From contig OZ255707.1 of the NCBI GenBank assembly GCA_965277075.1, positions 1,798,001 to 1,862,000 on the forward strand: 64,000 bases of DNA. The letters are read 5' to 3'. This DNA comes from Lustribacter sp965277075. Its GTDB lineage: Bacteria; Vulcanimicrobiota; Vulcanimicrobiia; Vulcanimicrobiales; Vulcanimicrobiaceae. How positions within the stretch are numbered: position 1 is the stretch's first letter; each line of letters starts with the position of its first letter. Below are positions 41,538 to 49,693 of the stretch, piece by piece. Both the position numbers and the translations under genes were made by a program. The notes under the pieces were generated by a model. The model saw only the letters and a list, made by a program, of their open reading frames with translations, was not told the origin of the DNA and searched no databases.

Positions 41538-42716
41538 TCAGAGGGAGCCGCCGAATTTACTAACCGGAACCCAGTAGTCGCGCGCGCTATCCCATTTGAC
41601 CACGATACCATTGGACGGCGCGAGCCCGCGTTGGCTCCCATCGCGGAAGTCGTAGATGCCGTAAACGCCCGCGAAGCCGTGCAGATGGTCGATGAACGCT
41701 TTCATCTGCACCGCGGTCGCACCGAAGCCGATGGTGTTGAGCGCTGCAACGGTAATGATCGCGGGATCCCACGCGGCGATTAAGCCGATGTCCGCGTGCA
41801 GGCCTGCTGCCTTCGACGACTCAACGAACGTTCGTACTTCATCCTTCAACGGTCCGGGAGAGATTGCATCGTACGCGACACCCGGCGGCGCAACGAAGTA
41901 CAAGTCTCTCGGCAAGATATCCGCGAACTGTTTCATGGCCGCGTAGGAGAGATTTGCCGACGTGGTTCCAACGGGTACTTCGAGGCCCGCGTCCGAGAGC
42001 CCGTGCAAGACGGTACCGAGCGGCGTACCGGCCGCGTAGACGATCAGCGCTTGTGCCCCACTCGCTTTGATTCGCGCAATCTGCGCGGCTACACTTAGAT
42101 CGCCCGCATTGAAATGCTCGCGATCGACGAGCGCGACGGCTTTGTTTTCCGGCGTAGCCAGAGCCGCATCGACGCCACGGTCGCCGTCTTGCCCGCTCGC
42201 GTCGGTCGTAACGATCAGCGCGACTTTTTTCCACCCGCGCTCACGGTAGTAACGCAGCAAGATCGCGATGAGATCGCCGGTCGACAAGTTGCCGGAGTAC
42301 ATGTACGAGCCCTTGGGCGGATGAACGGCGGACGAAAAGCAGTAGTCCACCGGACCATTCTCGAGGAGCGGAAGCATGGCGCTGCACATCGCCGCGAGAG
42401 TCGAGCCGAGAACGATCGGCACTTTCTTGGCCATCAGTCCGTTGAGCAGCGCAACGGCAATCTGCGGATTGCTTTGATCGTCGGCGACGACGAAGTGGAT
42501 TTGCCGACCGCGCACGCCGCCGGCGTCGTTGACGTTCTTTTCAACGAGGCTCAACGCAGCGGCCTCGTTCTTGCCGATGAAGGCGCCGATGCCCGTCAGC
42601 GGCGTGATCACGTTGATGTCATACGGGTCGAGAGCGACCGCCGGAGCGCAGACGCCGAGCATGACGGCGAGCGACGCTGCCATGGCCACAGCCATGGCAC
42701 CGTACGAGCGTTTCAA
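41538..42716 (-). CDS. LivK-type periplasmic substrate-binding protein (copy 2)
   Basis: 392 aa from TTG 42716, TTGA overlap with the upstream gene. A signal peptide (AMAVAMAASLAVMLGVCAPA) and a type I binding domain (INVITPLTGIGAFIGK, FVVADDQSNPQIAVALL, IVYAAGTPLGTVLHGLSDAG) are present; the end WVPVSKFGGSL mirrors copy 1 (WVSASKFGGAPL). No permease genes are nearby. It may bind an aromatic acid. Confidence 0.88.
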   Translation of the reverse strand: MKRSYGAMAVAMAASLAVMLGVCAPAVALDPYDINVITPLTGIGAFIGKNEAAALSLVEKNVNDAGGVRGRQIHFVVADDQSNPQIAVALLNGLMAKKVPIVLGSTLAAMCSAMLPLLENGPVDYCFSSAVHPPKGSYMYSGNLSTGDLIAILLRYYRERGWKKVALIVTTDASGQDGDRGVDAALATPENKAVALVDREHFNAGDLSVAAQIARIKASGAQALIVYAAGTPLGTVLHGLSDAGLEVPVGTTSANLSYAAMKQFADILPRDLYFVAPPGVAYDAISPGPLKDEVRTFVESSKAAGLHADIGLIAAWDPAIITVAALNTIGFGATAVQMKAFIDHLHGFAGVYGIYDFRDGSQRGLAPSNGIVVKWDSARDYWVPVSKFGGSL

Positions 42717-43207
42717 GCACCGGCCCCCATGCCCGTTTGCGACAGAACCCCCTCGGCCGCAAGTGAGCGCATCGTATGCAACGTCGTTTCGATCGCGTCC
42801 ACGTATGATGCCTTGACCGTCTCGCCGCGCTGCTGCTCCTCGCTCGAACCGGGCATCACGCCCGGCAGCACGATATTGATCATGAACGTGAGCAGCAAGC
42901 CGCGTTCGCCTTCGCTCAAAATGTTTGCGATCCAACCGGCCGGCATTCCGTTCTCAGCGGTACGTTCGAACAGCACTTGCACCTGCGGTGTGAACGTTAC
43001 GCGCTCCGTCAGCCGCTCGCCGCGAAGAGCAATCGTTCGCACGAGTCCGTGCTCGAAGCGACTGACGACCGTGCATTCCTGCATGGCCGGAACGAACGGT
43101 AACGCGTTCTCGGCCTTCATGACCAAGCCGCGCCATACGTGGTCACGCGTGAGCTCGACGCTGCGACCCGCCGGGTTGACGTCGATCGATGCGGCCATCG
43201 TGTACAT
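42713..43207 (-). CDS. AtaL-like SRPBCC/DUF1857 family protein
   Basis: 164 aa from ATG 43207. The pattern VELTRDHVWRGLVMKAENA, FVPAMQECTVVSRF, ERVTFTPQVQVLFER and GLLLTFMINIVLPG matches AtaL/DUF1857 proteins of the SRPBCC fold. These are ligand-binding helpers of unknown reaction. The frame is open further upstream but the domain begins here. It is divergent from the broken amidohydrolase across a 76-bp gap. Confidence 0.75.
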   Translation of the reverse strand: MYTMAASIDVNPAGRSVELTRDHVWRGLVMKAENALPFVPAMQECTVVSRFEHGLVRTIALRGERLTERVTFTPQVQVLFERTAENGMPAGWIANILSEGERGLLLTFMINIVLPGVMPGSSEEQQRGETVKASYVDAIETTLHTMRSLAAEGVLSQTGMGAGA

Positions 43208-43283
43208 CGACGAACTCTTTCTCCGTATCAGGTTTAACTCTTCGGAACGTTCGTTGAGCGCCGATTCCGGGAACCGAATCTCC

Positions 43284-44185
43284 GTGACGACGATCGACGT
43301 GCACGCCCACTTCATCCCGGACACCTATCGAAAAGCGCTGAGCGAAGCGGGGATCGGCTTGGGCGAGTTGGGCTTTCCGTTACCGCCCTGGAGTGTCGAT
43401 TCGCGTCTTGCGGACGTGGACCGCGATGGGATCGCGACGGGCATCCTGTCGCTGCCATCGCCAAGCCTGCAGTTCTGGCACGGCGCTGACGCGGTGAAGC
43501 TGGCACGCCGTCTCAACGACGAGCTCGCGGCCATCGTCCGCGACCATCCGAAACGGTTCGGCGGCTTCGCAACGCTGCCGATGCCGGACGTTCCGGCATC
43601 AATCAAAGAGCTTTCCTGTGCATTCGACGAGCTAAAGTTGGACGGCGTCGTCTTCATGACGAACTACGGCGGCATGTATCTCGGCGATCCGCACTTCGCC
43701 CAGGTCCTCGATGAACTTCATCACCGCAGAGCCGTGGCATTCGTTCATCCGACGCATTCGCTCGGGGCACTCCAACTGTCCCTCGGCCATCCGCCATCAT
43801 TGATCGAATTCCCGTTCGACACGACGCGCACGATCGTGAGCCTGTTGGACTCCGACACGATCGGCCGTTACCCCGATCTCCGTTTCATCGCTTCGCACGG
43901 CGGCGGCACGCTGCCGTTCGTCGCACAATGCCTCGAAGCGGTGGTGCCGCGAGACCGAGACGAAGACCCGGTTGAACGTGCTGAGAAGATTCGTGAGCAG
44001 ATCGCCACCCTCTACTTCGATCTCGCCGGCGTGGCTCACACCGTTCACGAGCGGCGAAAGCATCGCCGAAGCGAAGCAAAACATTCAAGACTTCGAGGGA
44101 TTTCAAACGAACAACGCGACATGATCGAGCCGGCACGGCCCGCGCGCTTTTCCCCCGACTCGCAACGGCACCCACCCCGGCCTGA
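43284..44185 (+). pseudogene. Broken amidohydrolase (ACMSD-like decarboxylase)
   Basis: Intact start in frame 1 from GTG 43284: TIDVHAHFIPDTYRKAL with the HxH metal motif, GIATGILSLPSPS, VVFMTNYGGMYLGDP, FVHPTHSLGAL and FIASHGGGTLPF, running to LYFDLAG near 44030. The next homologous piece, TPFTSGESIAEAKQNIQDFE, is in a second frame, and the end RALFPRLATAPTPA in a third (TGA 44185). The active-site Asp region between LYFDLAG and TPFTSG is deleted. Two frame changes plus a deletion make it non-functional. Confidence 0.8.
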
Positions 44186-44247
44186 ACCAACCTATGAACG
44201 TTACGCCAAGGGCATCGGACGGGCCCGGAGCGAAAAGTTGCGACACT

Positions 44248-44943
44248 ATGGCGAAAGCGATCTCGATTCCGACCTCCGACGGACACCTAATTGATGCCGT
44301 CCTGGCAACCGCGCCGGGCAACGATTTGCCGGCGCTCGTCTTCGTTCCATCGATCTACGGCAACACCGACGGCATGCAGGCGACAATCGATCGTTACGCG
44401 AGCCACGGCTATATCGTCATTTCGGCCGATCCGTTCTGGCGTACCGCTCCCGGTCCGCTTACCCTCGACCGTCAAGCCGAGGCGTCGAAGCGCAAAGACG
44501 ACTGGAACGTGGATTTCGGTCTCGCCGACGTCCGCGCTGTGCTGGATTATCTCAAAACGATGCCGGCATGGAACGGAAAATTTGCGATGGTCGGCTACTG
44601 TTTCGGCGGACGTTTGGCGATGCTCGGGCTCATTCGCCTCGGCGCCGACGCCGCGGTAACGTTTCACGGTACGGCGATGCACGTTGATCTGGCGGAAGCC
44701 GGCAACATCACGGCACCGTTCAGTTTTCACTACGGCGAAGTCGATGCGGCCGTGCCGCTCGAGCAAGTCGAGCAGATTCGTGCGGCGTTGGCCGGAAAAG
44801 ACGGCGAAATCTACGTCTATCCGGGCGCGGCGCACAGCTTCGCTCAGCAAGAATCACCGCGCTACAGCCCCGAGGCCGGACCGCTTTCGGAAGAACGTGC
44901 GCTCAAGATGCTCGAGCGTCTCAAAACGCCGATCACCGCGTAA
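44248..44943 (+). CDS. Dienelactone hydrolase-family protein
   Basis: 231 aa from ATG 44248 (ATG 44194 in frame is possible). The alpha/beta-hydrolase triad is visible: Cys118 in VGYCFGGRLAM, Asp166 in GEVDAAVP and His196 in PGAAHSFAQ. The Cys nucleophile is the mark of dienelactone hydrolases, which open lactones in chlorocatechol or related ring-cleavage pathways. It may be the last working gene of the decaying catabolic island. Confidence 0.88.
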   Translation: MAKAISIPTSDGHLIDAVLATAPGNDLPALVFVPSIYGNTDGMQATIDRYASHGYIVISADPFWRTAPGPLTLDRQAEASKRKDDWNVDFGLADVRAVLDYLKTMPAWNGKFAMVGYCFGGRLAMLGLIRLGADAAVTFHGTAMHVDLAEAGNITAPFSFHYGEVDAAVPLEQVEQIRAALAGKDGEIYVYPGAAHSFAQQESPRYSPEAGPLSEERALKMLERLKTPITA

Positions 44944-44954
44944 CGGACGCGGCG

Positions 44955-46031
44955 CTACGCCGCCGGGGCCCCGCCGTCCGCAGACTGCGGCGAGCGCGCC
45001 GTCACCGCTCGCGCGAGGAGTCCGAGCATCGCGATCATCTCGGCCTCGCTCTCGTCGCGCGGCGGCGTCTTCTGCGTCGCGCGGTCGGTGCGCAGCGCAG
45101 CACGATGGCGCGCGAACAAATCCGTCGCGTCGTTACCGGAGAAGCACGCCTTGAGATGATCGAGGACGCGCAGCGGTACGCCATCGGACGTGTGCCGCAG
45201 CGACGCTTCGCAGCCAGCAGCCGAGCGTGAGATATCGAACACGACATCGCGCAGCGGCTCGAGCGCGGGGTCGCACGAGAGTAGGCATTCTCGGTTCGCG
45301 AGGTCGCGAAGCACGTAGTATTCGAGCGACCCGTAGCGCGCGATACGTGCGATCATCACGCCTTGCAACGGAACTTTCGCGAAGAGTTGTCCGCGTTGCG
45401 CCATCTCCCGATCGCGCGCTTCTTCAGGTGGAACGTCGCCGCGCTTGACGCGCTCGTCGTACTTTGCGCGTTCGTTCATCACGCCTTGCATCTTCGAGAA
45501 CGCAGCCTTCACCATCGGATCGGTGTGCAACGCCGCGAGACCCTCGGGCGTTTGCAGCTTTTTGCGGACGGCTTCTTCGCGCAGGTAGATCGAGCGCCGC
45601 GTCTCGCGTTCCATCGCGTCGAGCCGGTCGCGCCGCTTTCGCAGCAACTCGTTGGCCTCATCGAGTTCTTCAGCCGCGTTCGCAGCCTCGCGATAGGAGC
45701 AGTCGACGCTGTTGAACGTGCGCACGCGTTCCCAGAACGAAGGCGGACGAACCCCGGTCTTCCGGACGCGATTCGGTAGCTTCGTCGCGTATCTCGCAGC
45801 CGTCGCACCGGCGACCTCTTGGCGCGTCTTTGCGAGTGCGCGCAGGTTCGCGATCTCTTCGTTGATCGCTTCGCGGCGTTTGGCAAAGGCGTCGCGCAAC
45901 TTCGTTTCGGCGTCCTGCGTGATCGCGCGAATGTAACGAAGCTTCGCGTTCTCGTACGCCGCAAGAACCGCTTCATCGCGCTCGTAATCCGGGACGCCGC
46001 CGGCGGCCTCGTTCCGGACGTTGTTGCTCAA
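44955..46031 (-). CDS. Hypothetical coiled-coil protein
   Basis: 358 aa from TTG 46031, with AAGG 6 bases upstream. Residues ~20-80 and ~120-200 are charged helical, coiled-coil-like segments (KLRDAFAKRREAINEEIANL; ELLRKRRDRLDAMERETRRS). The C-terminal half is more globular, with GQLFAKVPLQGVMIARIARY and four Cys (RECLLSC, AAGCEASL, KACFSG). No domain or membrane span recognised. It follows an HNH gene on the same strand across 67 bp. Confidence 0.65.
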   Translation of the reverse strand: MSNNVRNEAAGGVPDYERDEAVLAAYENAKLRYIRAITQDAETKLRDAFAKRREAINEEIANLRALAKTRQEVAGATAARYATKLPNRVRKTGVRPPSFWERVRTFNSVDCSYREAANAAEELDEANELLRKRRDRLDAMERETRRSIYLREEAVRKKLQTPEGLAALHTDPMVKAAFSKMQGVMNERAKYDERVKRGDVPPEEARDREMAQRGQLFAKVPLQGVMIARIARYGSLEYYVLRDLANRECLLSCDPALEPLRDVVFDISRSAAGCEASLRHTSDGVPLRVLDHLKACFSGNDATDLFARHRAALRTDRATQKTPPRDESEAEMIAMLGLLARAVTARSPQSADGGAPAA

Positions 46032-46086
46032 CGTTCGCCTTTCCGCACAACCGGAAGCTTCGTCGCTTCGCTCGCTCGCACCCCGC

Positions 46087-46125
46087 GAGCATCCGCCGTC
46101 ATACCGTTGGTATCGGCGGATGCTC
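46087..46125. repeat. Perfect 12-bp inverted repeat at the end of the HNH gene
   Basis: GAGCATCCGCCG (46087-46098) and CGGCGGATGCTC (46114-46125) are separated by 15 bases and straddle the HNH stop codon. It could act as a terminator or mRNA-stabilising hairpin; no T-run follows on either strand. Confidence 0.5.
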
Positions 46126-46542
46126 CGTTGCGGCCGAGCGCCGGGGCCGTGTCGCGGCGGTCGTTTCCCGGTGACAAGCAACACACAGCGTCTCGAGGTT
46201 ATCGAGGTGATGCAGGCAAGTCAGCATCCCGTGCGCCCCGAGCGCCGGCTGCCGATGGTTGACCTCCAGGCGGTTCTCCACCCGGCCAGCGCGCCAGACG
46301 CGCATGGCAGCGCGGTACGCGCTCTCCAGCGGGAATCGGGTACGCGTCGGCCGCTTCGGCGGGACGTGCCCGCAGCGCGCGCAGCGGTATCCGTCGCGCC
46401 GCTTCGCGGCCGTGCGCGCACGCGTCCACCAATGGTTGCTCCAAAACGCATTGCCGCAGCCCGCGCTACACCAGGTGCGGCGTCGCGGCGGCATCAGTCC
46501 CCCGCACCATGCGCAACCGCCGGGACGTACGCTTGCCAGCAC
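46099..46542 (-). CDS. Zinc-binding HNH endonuclease-like protein
   Basis: 147 aa from GTG 46542. It has an N-terminal zinc cluster (CAWCGG, CSAGCG), a second one (CARCGHVPPKRP), and an HNH core: LEVNHRQPALGAHG, HHLDNLETLCVACHRETT. It lies 35 bp downstream of the HemQ-like gene. HNH proteins of this size may be nicking enzymes or mobile-element relics; nothing else mobile is nearby. It is strikingly Arg-rich. Confidence 0.7.
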   Translation of the reverse strand: MLASVRPGGCAWCGGLMPPRRRTWCSAGCGNAFWSNHWWTRARTAAKRRDGYRCARCGHVPPKRPTRTRFPLESAYRAAMRVWRAGRVENRLEVNHRQPALGAHGMLTCLHHLDNLETLCVACHRETTAATRPRRSAATEHPPIPTV

Positions 46543-46577
46543 GCAGCCGACCAGCAGCGATGCGCTCTTCGGCTGAG

Positions 46578-47441
46578 CTATCGGGAAAGCGCGGGTTCGC
46601 GCGACTCGAGTTGCGGCGAATGGTGACCCGCGAGAAACACGGGCAACTCGGCCGTCGCGAATTGCATCCCGGTCCAAAAGCGCCCGAACTCGCCGAAGCG
46701 CGATGACGCCTCGTCGAACCGCATCTCGTAGACGAGCTTCTTGAAGACCAGCGGCTCGTCGGCATAGAGATCGACGCCCCACTCCCAATCGTCGAAGCCG
46801 ATCGAGCCGGAAATTACCTGCGTGACGAGCCCGTGATACGAACGCCCGACTTTGCCGTGTTCGACCATGAGTTTCGCCCGCTCGTCGAACGGCAGGGTGT
46901 ACCAGTTGTCGGCGGCGTCGCGCTTTTTATTCATCGGGTAAAAACACGTGTAGCGACGTTTTGGAATTCGTGCGACGAGTCGCGCGGCGTTGCGCGGATC
47001 GCGCGCCGTCCCCGCGAGTGCCTCGCCGAACGCCGCGTTCCAATCGTCGGAATGCGGCTTGAGCCCACGATCGCGCAAGTCGGCGTGAATCTTTCCCGTG
47101 TCGCCGTAGAGGCCGAGTTCGAGCACCGACACGTACGAACCGAGCGGCTCGAGATAATCGCGCAATACCAGTTTGTCGACCCGCGCTTGCGCGATGCCGA
47201 GCGCGTCGAACGAACGGGCATAGTGGGTGAGCATCACGTCGCCCTTGTCACCGAGCAGTTGCACGAGGCCGCAGTCGGTATCCGGATCCGTCCCCAACTC
47301 GTCGATCAGCGTTATCGCTTCGTCGGCGATCGCCGTTTGCCGTTCGCCGGGCAGCGCATCCCAGCGCCGCCGGTCGAAGCGAAACATACGATGCAGGATG
47401 CTCCACCCGTCGAGCGACTCAGGAACGTTGGGATGTCGCAT
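46578..47441 (-). CDS. hemQ: Chlorite dismutase-family protein, HemQ-type coproheme decarboxylase
   Basis: 287 aa from ATG 47441 with GGAGG 5 bases upstream. Family motifs: DWNAAFGEALAG, RYTCFYPMNKKRDAADNWYT, RAKLMVEHGKVGRSYHGLV (heme-side His and GR) and SIGFDDWEWGVDLYA. HemQ converts coproheme to heme b in the coproporphyrin-dependent pathway. No other heme gene is adjacent. The upstream PanE-like gene overlaps its start by 23 bp. Confidence 0.9.
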   Translation of the reverse strand: MRHPNVPESLDGWSILHRMFRFDRRRWDALPGERQTAIADEAITLIDELGTDPDTDCGLVQLLGDKGDVMLTHYARSFDALGIAQARVDKLVLRDYLEPLGSYVSVLELGLYGDTGKIHADLRDRGLKPHSDDWNAAFGEALAGTARDPRNAARLVARIPKRRYTCFYPMNKKRDAADNWYTLPFDERAKLMVEHGKVGRSYHGLVTQVISGSIGFDDWEWGVDLYADEPLVFKKLVYEMRFDEASSRFGEFGRFWTGMQFATAELPVFLAGHHSPQLESREPALSR

Positions 47442-48417
47442 ACGATCCTCCGTGTGCGGTGCGAGCGATTTGGGCGTCGACTTCGGCGGTAAGCGCATCG
47501 GGCCGCTCCCGGTACTTTGCCCAGAGCTGCGGCATCTGCGCCAGATCGCTCACGATGCGGGCGAGCACCGTGTTCACGGGCGCACGTACGCCGCTCGCGA
47601 GCGCGGCGCGCGCGACGGCGCCGTTGAGCACCTCGACTTCCGTATGATTCTTCATGGCACGCAGATCGAGCAACAACGAGGGCGGCTTTCGTCCCCGTGC
47701 GCCGGCGATGCGGTTCGCGAGCAATCCGCGCGCGATCGGTCCCGGCAACGTCGCGATACTTTGCAATGCACGCACCGGATAACGCGGCAGATCCATCGAT
47801 GCAATACCGGTCGCGCGCATCACGTTCCGCACTTCGCGAATCGCAAGAATCTCCAGTTCGAAAGCGTCACCCATGTGCACCAGGCGCTCGGGCAACACGT
47901 TGAGGATCGCGCACGACGCGTTCGCGACGTTATTGAGCGCGAGTTTCGACCACTTGAGCGAACGGTAATCGGCTGCGGCGCTGGCCGGCAAACCGGCCGC
48001 TTCAAACGTCGCCAGCAGCCAGTTATGCGCGCTCGACGCGCCGACGGGGGCGAACGCGATGCCGCCGCCGTTCGCGGCGACCGGTGCGCCGCCGTCGCGG
48101 CCCGACTCGACCGGGACGGTCAGCGCACACGCGACGACGCGGTCCGCGCCGAACGCGGCGGCGAGCAATTCTTCGTTGCCGACGCCGTTTTGCGGCGTGA
48201 CGATCGTCGCCGCCGGCGCGTCGGCGAGCGCGCCCTGCAGCGTCGCGATCGCGCCGGGCGTGTCGTAGGCCTTGACCGTCACGAGGGCGAGGTCGACCGG
48301 CAGCGGAACGACTGCTTCGCGTTCGCGCGGCGCATACGTGACGTGGTTCCCTGCGACGCGCAGCGCTTCGCCGAGATACCGGCCGACGGCGCCGGCGCCG
48401 ACGACATACACGTTCAC
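47419..48417 (-). CDS. Ketopantoate reductase-family protein (PanE/ApbA)
   Basis: 332 aa from GTG 48417 (GTGA overlap with dut). The Rossmann start VNVYVVGAGAVGRYLGEAL, TVKAYDTPGAIATL, VTPQNGVGNEELLA, SLKWSKLALNNVANASC (Lys) and LDLRAMKNHTEVEVLNG match PanE. It reduces 2-dehydropantoate with NADPH in CoA biosynthesis, or a related 2-oxoacid. Some paralogues are not true PanE, so the symbol is withheld. Confidence 0.85.
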   Translation of the reverse strand: MNVYVVGAGAVGRYLGEALRVAGNHVTYAPREREAVVPLPVDLALVTVKAYDTPGAIATLQGALADAPAATIVTPQNGVGNEELLAAAFGADRVVACALTVPVESGRDGGAPVAANGGGIAFAPVGASSAHNWLLATFEAAGLPASAAADYRSLKWSKLALNNVANASCAILNVLPERLVHMGDAFELEILAIREVRNVMRATGIASMDLPRYPVRALQSIATLPGPIARGLLANRIAGARGRKPPSLLLDLRAMKNHTEVEVLNGAVARAALASGVRAPVNTVLARIVSDLAQMPQLWAKYRERPDALTAEVDAQIARTAHGGSYATSQRS

Positions 48418-48878
48418 GGCACGATCTCGCCGGCGAGCCCGGTGCTGCCGAAGCCGCCGTGGCCGCGCGTGCTTCCGATGAAGGCATCGCATTCCGCGAA
48501 TACGGCACGCGCGACGGGCGCGACGATCAGTTGCGCGATACGATCGCCGCGTTGCACGGTGAACGGCTCGCGGCCGAAATTTGCGAGCAGCACCCCGACC
48601 GGACCGCGATAGTCGCTGTCGATCGTCCCGGGGGAGTTGAGCAGCGTGACGCCCGCGCGTAGCGCGAGCCCGCTACGCGGACGTACTTGCACCTCGTAGC
48701 CTTCCGGTATCTCGAGCGCGAAGCCCGCCGGTATAAGAGCACGTTCGCCGGGCGGCAAGACGATCGGCATGGCGACGGCGGCGCACACGTCGGCACCGGC
48801 CGCACCGGCACTCATATACGACGGCAGCGGCAGCCCGGCGCCTTCCGGCAGGCGGAGCACGGCGATCGTGACCGTCAC
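48414..48878 (-). CDS. dut: dUTP diphosphatase
   Basis: 154 aa with all five trimeric dUTPase motifs: SAGAAGADVCA, VRPRSGLAL, NSPGTIDSDYRGPVGV, GDRIAQLIV and GSTRGHGGFGSTG. It hydrolyses dUTP to dUMP. It overlaps both nrdR upstream and the PanE-like gene downstream by 4 bp, so nrdR-dut form one unit, fitting for nucleotide-pool control. Confidence 0.95.
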   Translation of the reverse strand: MTVTIAVLRLPEGAGLPLPSYMSAGAAGADVCAAVAMPIVLPPGERALIPAGFALEIPEGYEVQVRPRSGLALRAGVTLLNSPGTIDSDYRGPVGVLLANFGREPFTVQRGDRIAQLIVAPVARAVFAECDAFIGSTRGHGGFGSTGLAGEIVP

Positions 48879-49321
48879 TTACTGAGGAGGTCGGCGAGTT
48901 CGGCTTGGAAGCTCTCGACGTCGCGAAAGGAGCGGTAGACGCTCGCGAAACGGATATACGCGACGGGGTCGAGCTTTTTTAGCGCTTCCATCAACTTCTC
49001 GCCGACGAGCGACGACGGCACTTCGTTCTCGCCGCGAGCGAAGAGCTCACGTTCGAGCGACGCCACGATCTCTTCCATCTGGGCATCGGAAACCGGTCGT
49101 TTCTCACACGAACGGCGTAAACCCGTCAAGATTTTATCGCGATTATATTGCTCGCGCCGGCCGTCTTTTTTCACGACGAACAGGCGTGGTGCTTCCATGC
49201 GCTCGTATGTCGTGAAGCGATGTTTGCACGCCAAGCATTCGCGTCGCCGGCGAACCACGTTTTCGTCGTCGCGCGAATCGACGACGCGAGTCTCGCTCTT
49301 CCGGCAAGTAGGACAGATCAG
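48875..49321 (-). CDS. nrdR: Transcriptional repressor NrdR, CTG start
   Basis: 148 aa if CTG 49321 is the start. The zinc ribbon needs Cys3, Cys6 (ICPTCRKSE) and Cys29, Cys32 (RECLACKHRF); the first GTG lies between them at 49258 and would remove one CxxC pair. In-frame codons upstream contain no ATG, GTG or TTG. GGGGG lies 7 bases before the CTG. The ATP-cone (FVVKKDGRREQYNRDKIL, EVPSSLVGEKLMEALKKLDPVAY, given in parts) follows. NrdR represses ribonucleotide reductase genes. A NrdR box sits at 49344-49359. Confidence 0.92.
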   Translation of the reverse strand: MICPTCRKSETRVVDSRDDENVVRRRRECLACKHRFTTYERMEAPRLFVVKKDGRREQYNRDKILTGLRRSCEKRPVSDAQMEEIVASLERELFARGENEVPSSLVGEKLMEALKKLDPVAYIRFASVYRSFRDVESFQAELADLLSK

Positions 49322-49343
49322 GTCGCGACCCCCGTAGCATAAA

Positions 49344-49359
49344 CCACAAGATGTTGTGG
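49344..49359 (-). promoter_or_regulatory. NrdR box in the nrdR leader
   Basis: CCACAAGATGTTGTGG matches the 16-bp NrdR consensus (ACACWATATATWGTGT) at about 12 positions. It is the core of a larger palindrome with 13-base arms, 49337-49349 and 49354-49366. It lies just downstream of a TATAAT element, a position suited to autorepression. Confidence 0.7.
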
Positions 49360-49368
49360 TTTATGCTG

Positions 49369-49374
49369 ATTATA
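49369..49374 (-). promoter_or_regulatory. -10 element of the nrdR-dut promoter
   Basis: A perfect TATAAT on the minus strand, 3-10 bases upstream of the palindrome holding the NrdR box. No strong -35 is seen at 17 bp. Confidence 0.5.
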
Positions 49375-49414
49375 CACGCTAGGTCCAACGACGGTCGGGG
49401 CGGCTCTCGCGCCG

Positions 49415-49564
49415 CTAGCTAGCGGCTCCGATTTTGAACATCTTCGTGCCGCACACCGGGCACTTACCTTCTGTGGCCGGACGACCGTTTTTCATCTGGA
49501 TTTGAGTCGCGTCTTTCATCTCGCGCTTCGTCTTGCACTTCACGCAGTAGGCCTCGGCTGCCAT
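49415..49564 (-). CDS. Small zinc-ribbon protein (DUF5679-like)
   Basis: 49 aa from ATG 49564, with AGGGAG upstream. Two CxxC knuckles (YCVKCKTKREM and GKCPVCGTKMFKIG) frame a short loop. This matches the DUF5679 small zinc ribbons. Function unknown. It stands 129 bp from, and divergent to, dprA. Confidence 0.8.
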   Translation of the reverse strand: MAAEAYCVKCKTKREMKDATQIQMKNGRPATEGKCPVCGTKMFKIGAAS

Positions 49565-49693
49565 GGGTCTCCCTCTCTTGGTGTCCCGACCGCGCCCTTT
49601 GGTACGTCCGGTGCGGGTTCGCGCCTCGCTATTCCCACGCACACGGCGGATTCCTGGCCTTGTTCTTCGCCGGCCCGTCGTGATCGTGCGGGG

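Noticed and set aside
42114..43283. Upstream part of the long frame leading into the amidohydrolase
   Set aside because: Shadow of the LivK and AtaL-like genes; the amidohydrolase domain begins at GTG 43284.
46087..46125. Inverted repeat as an insertion-sequence end
   Set aside because: No transposase or target duplication nearby; better explained as a hairpin at the gene end.
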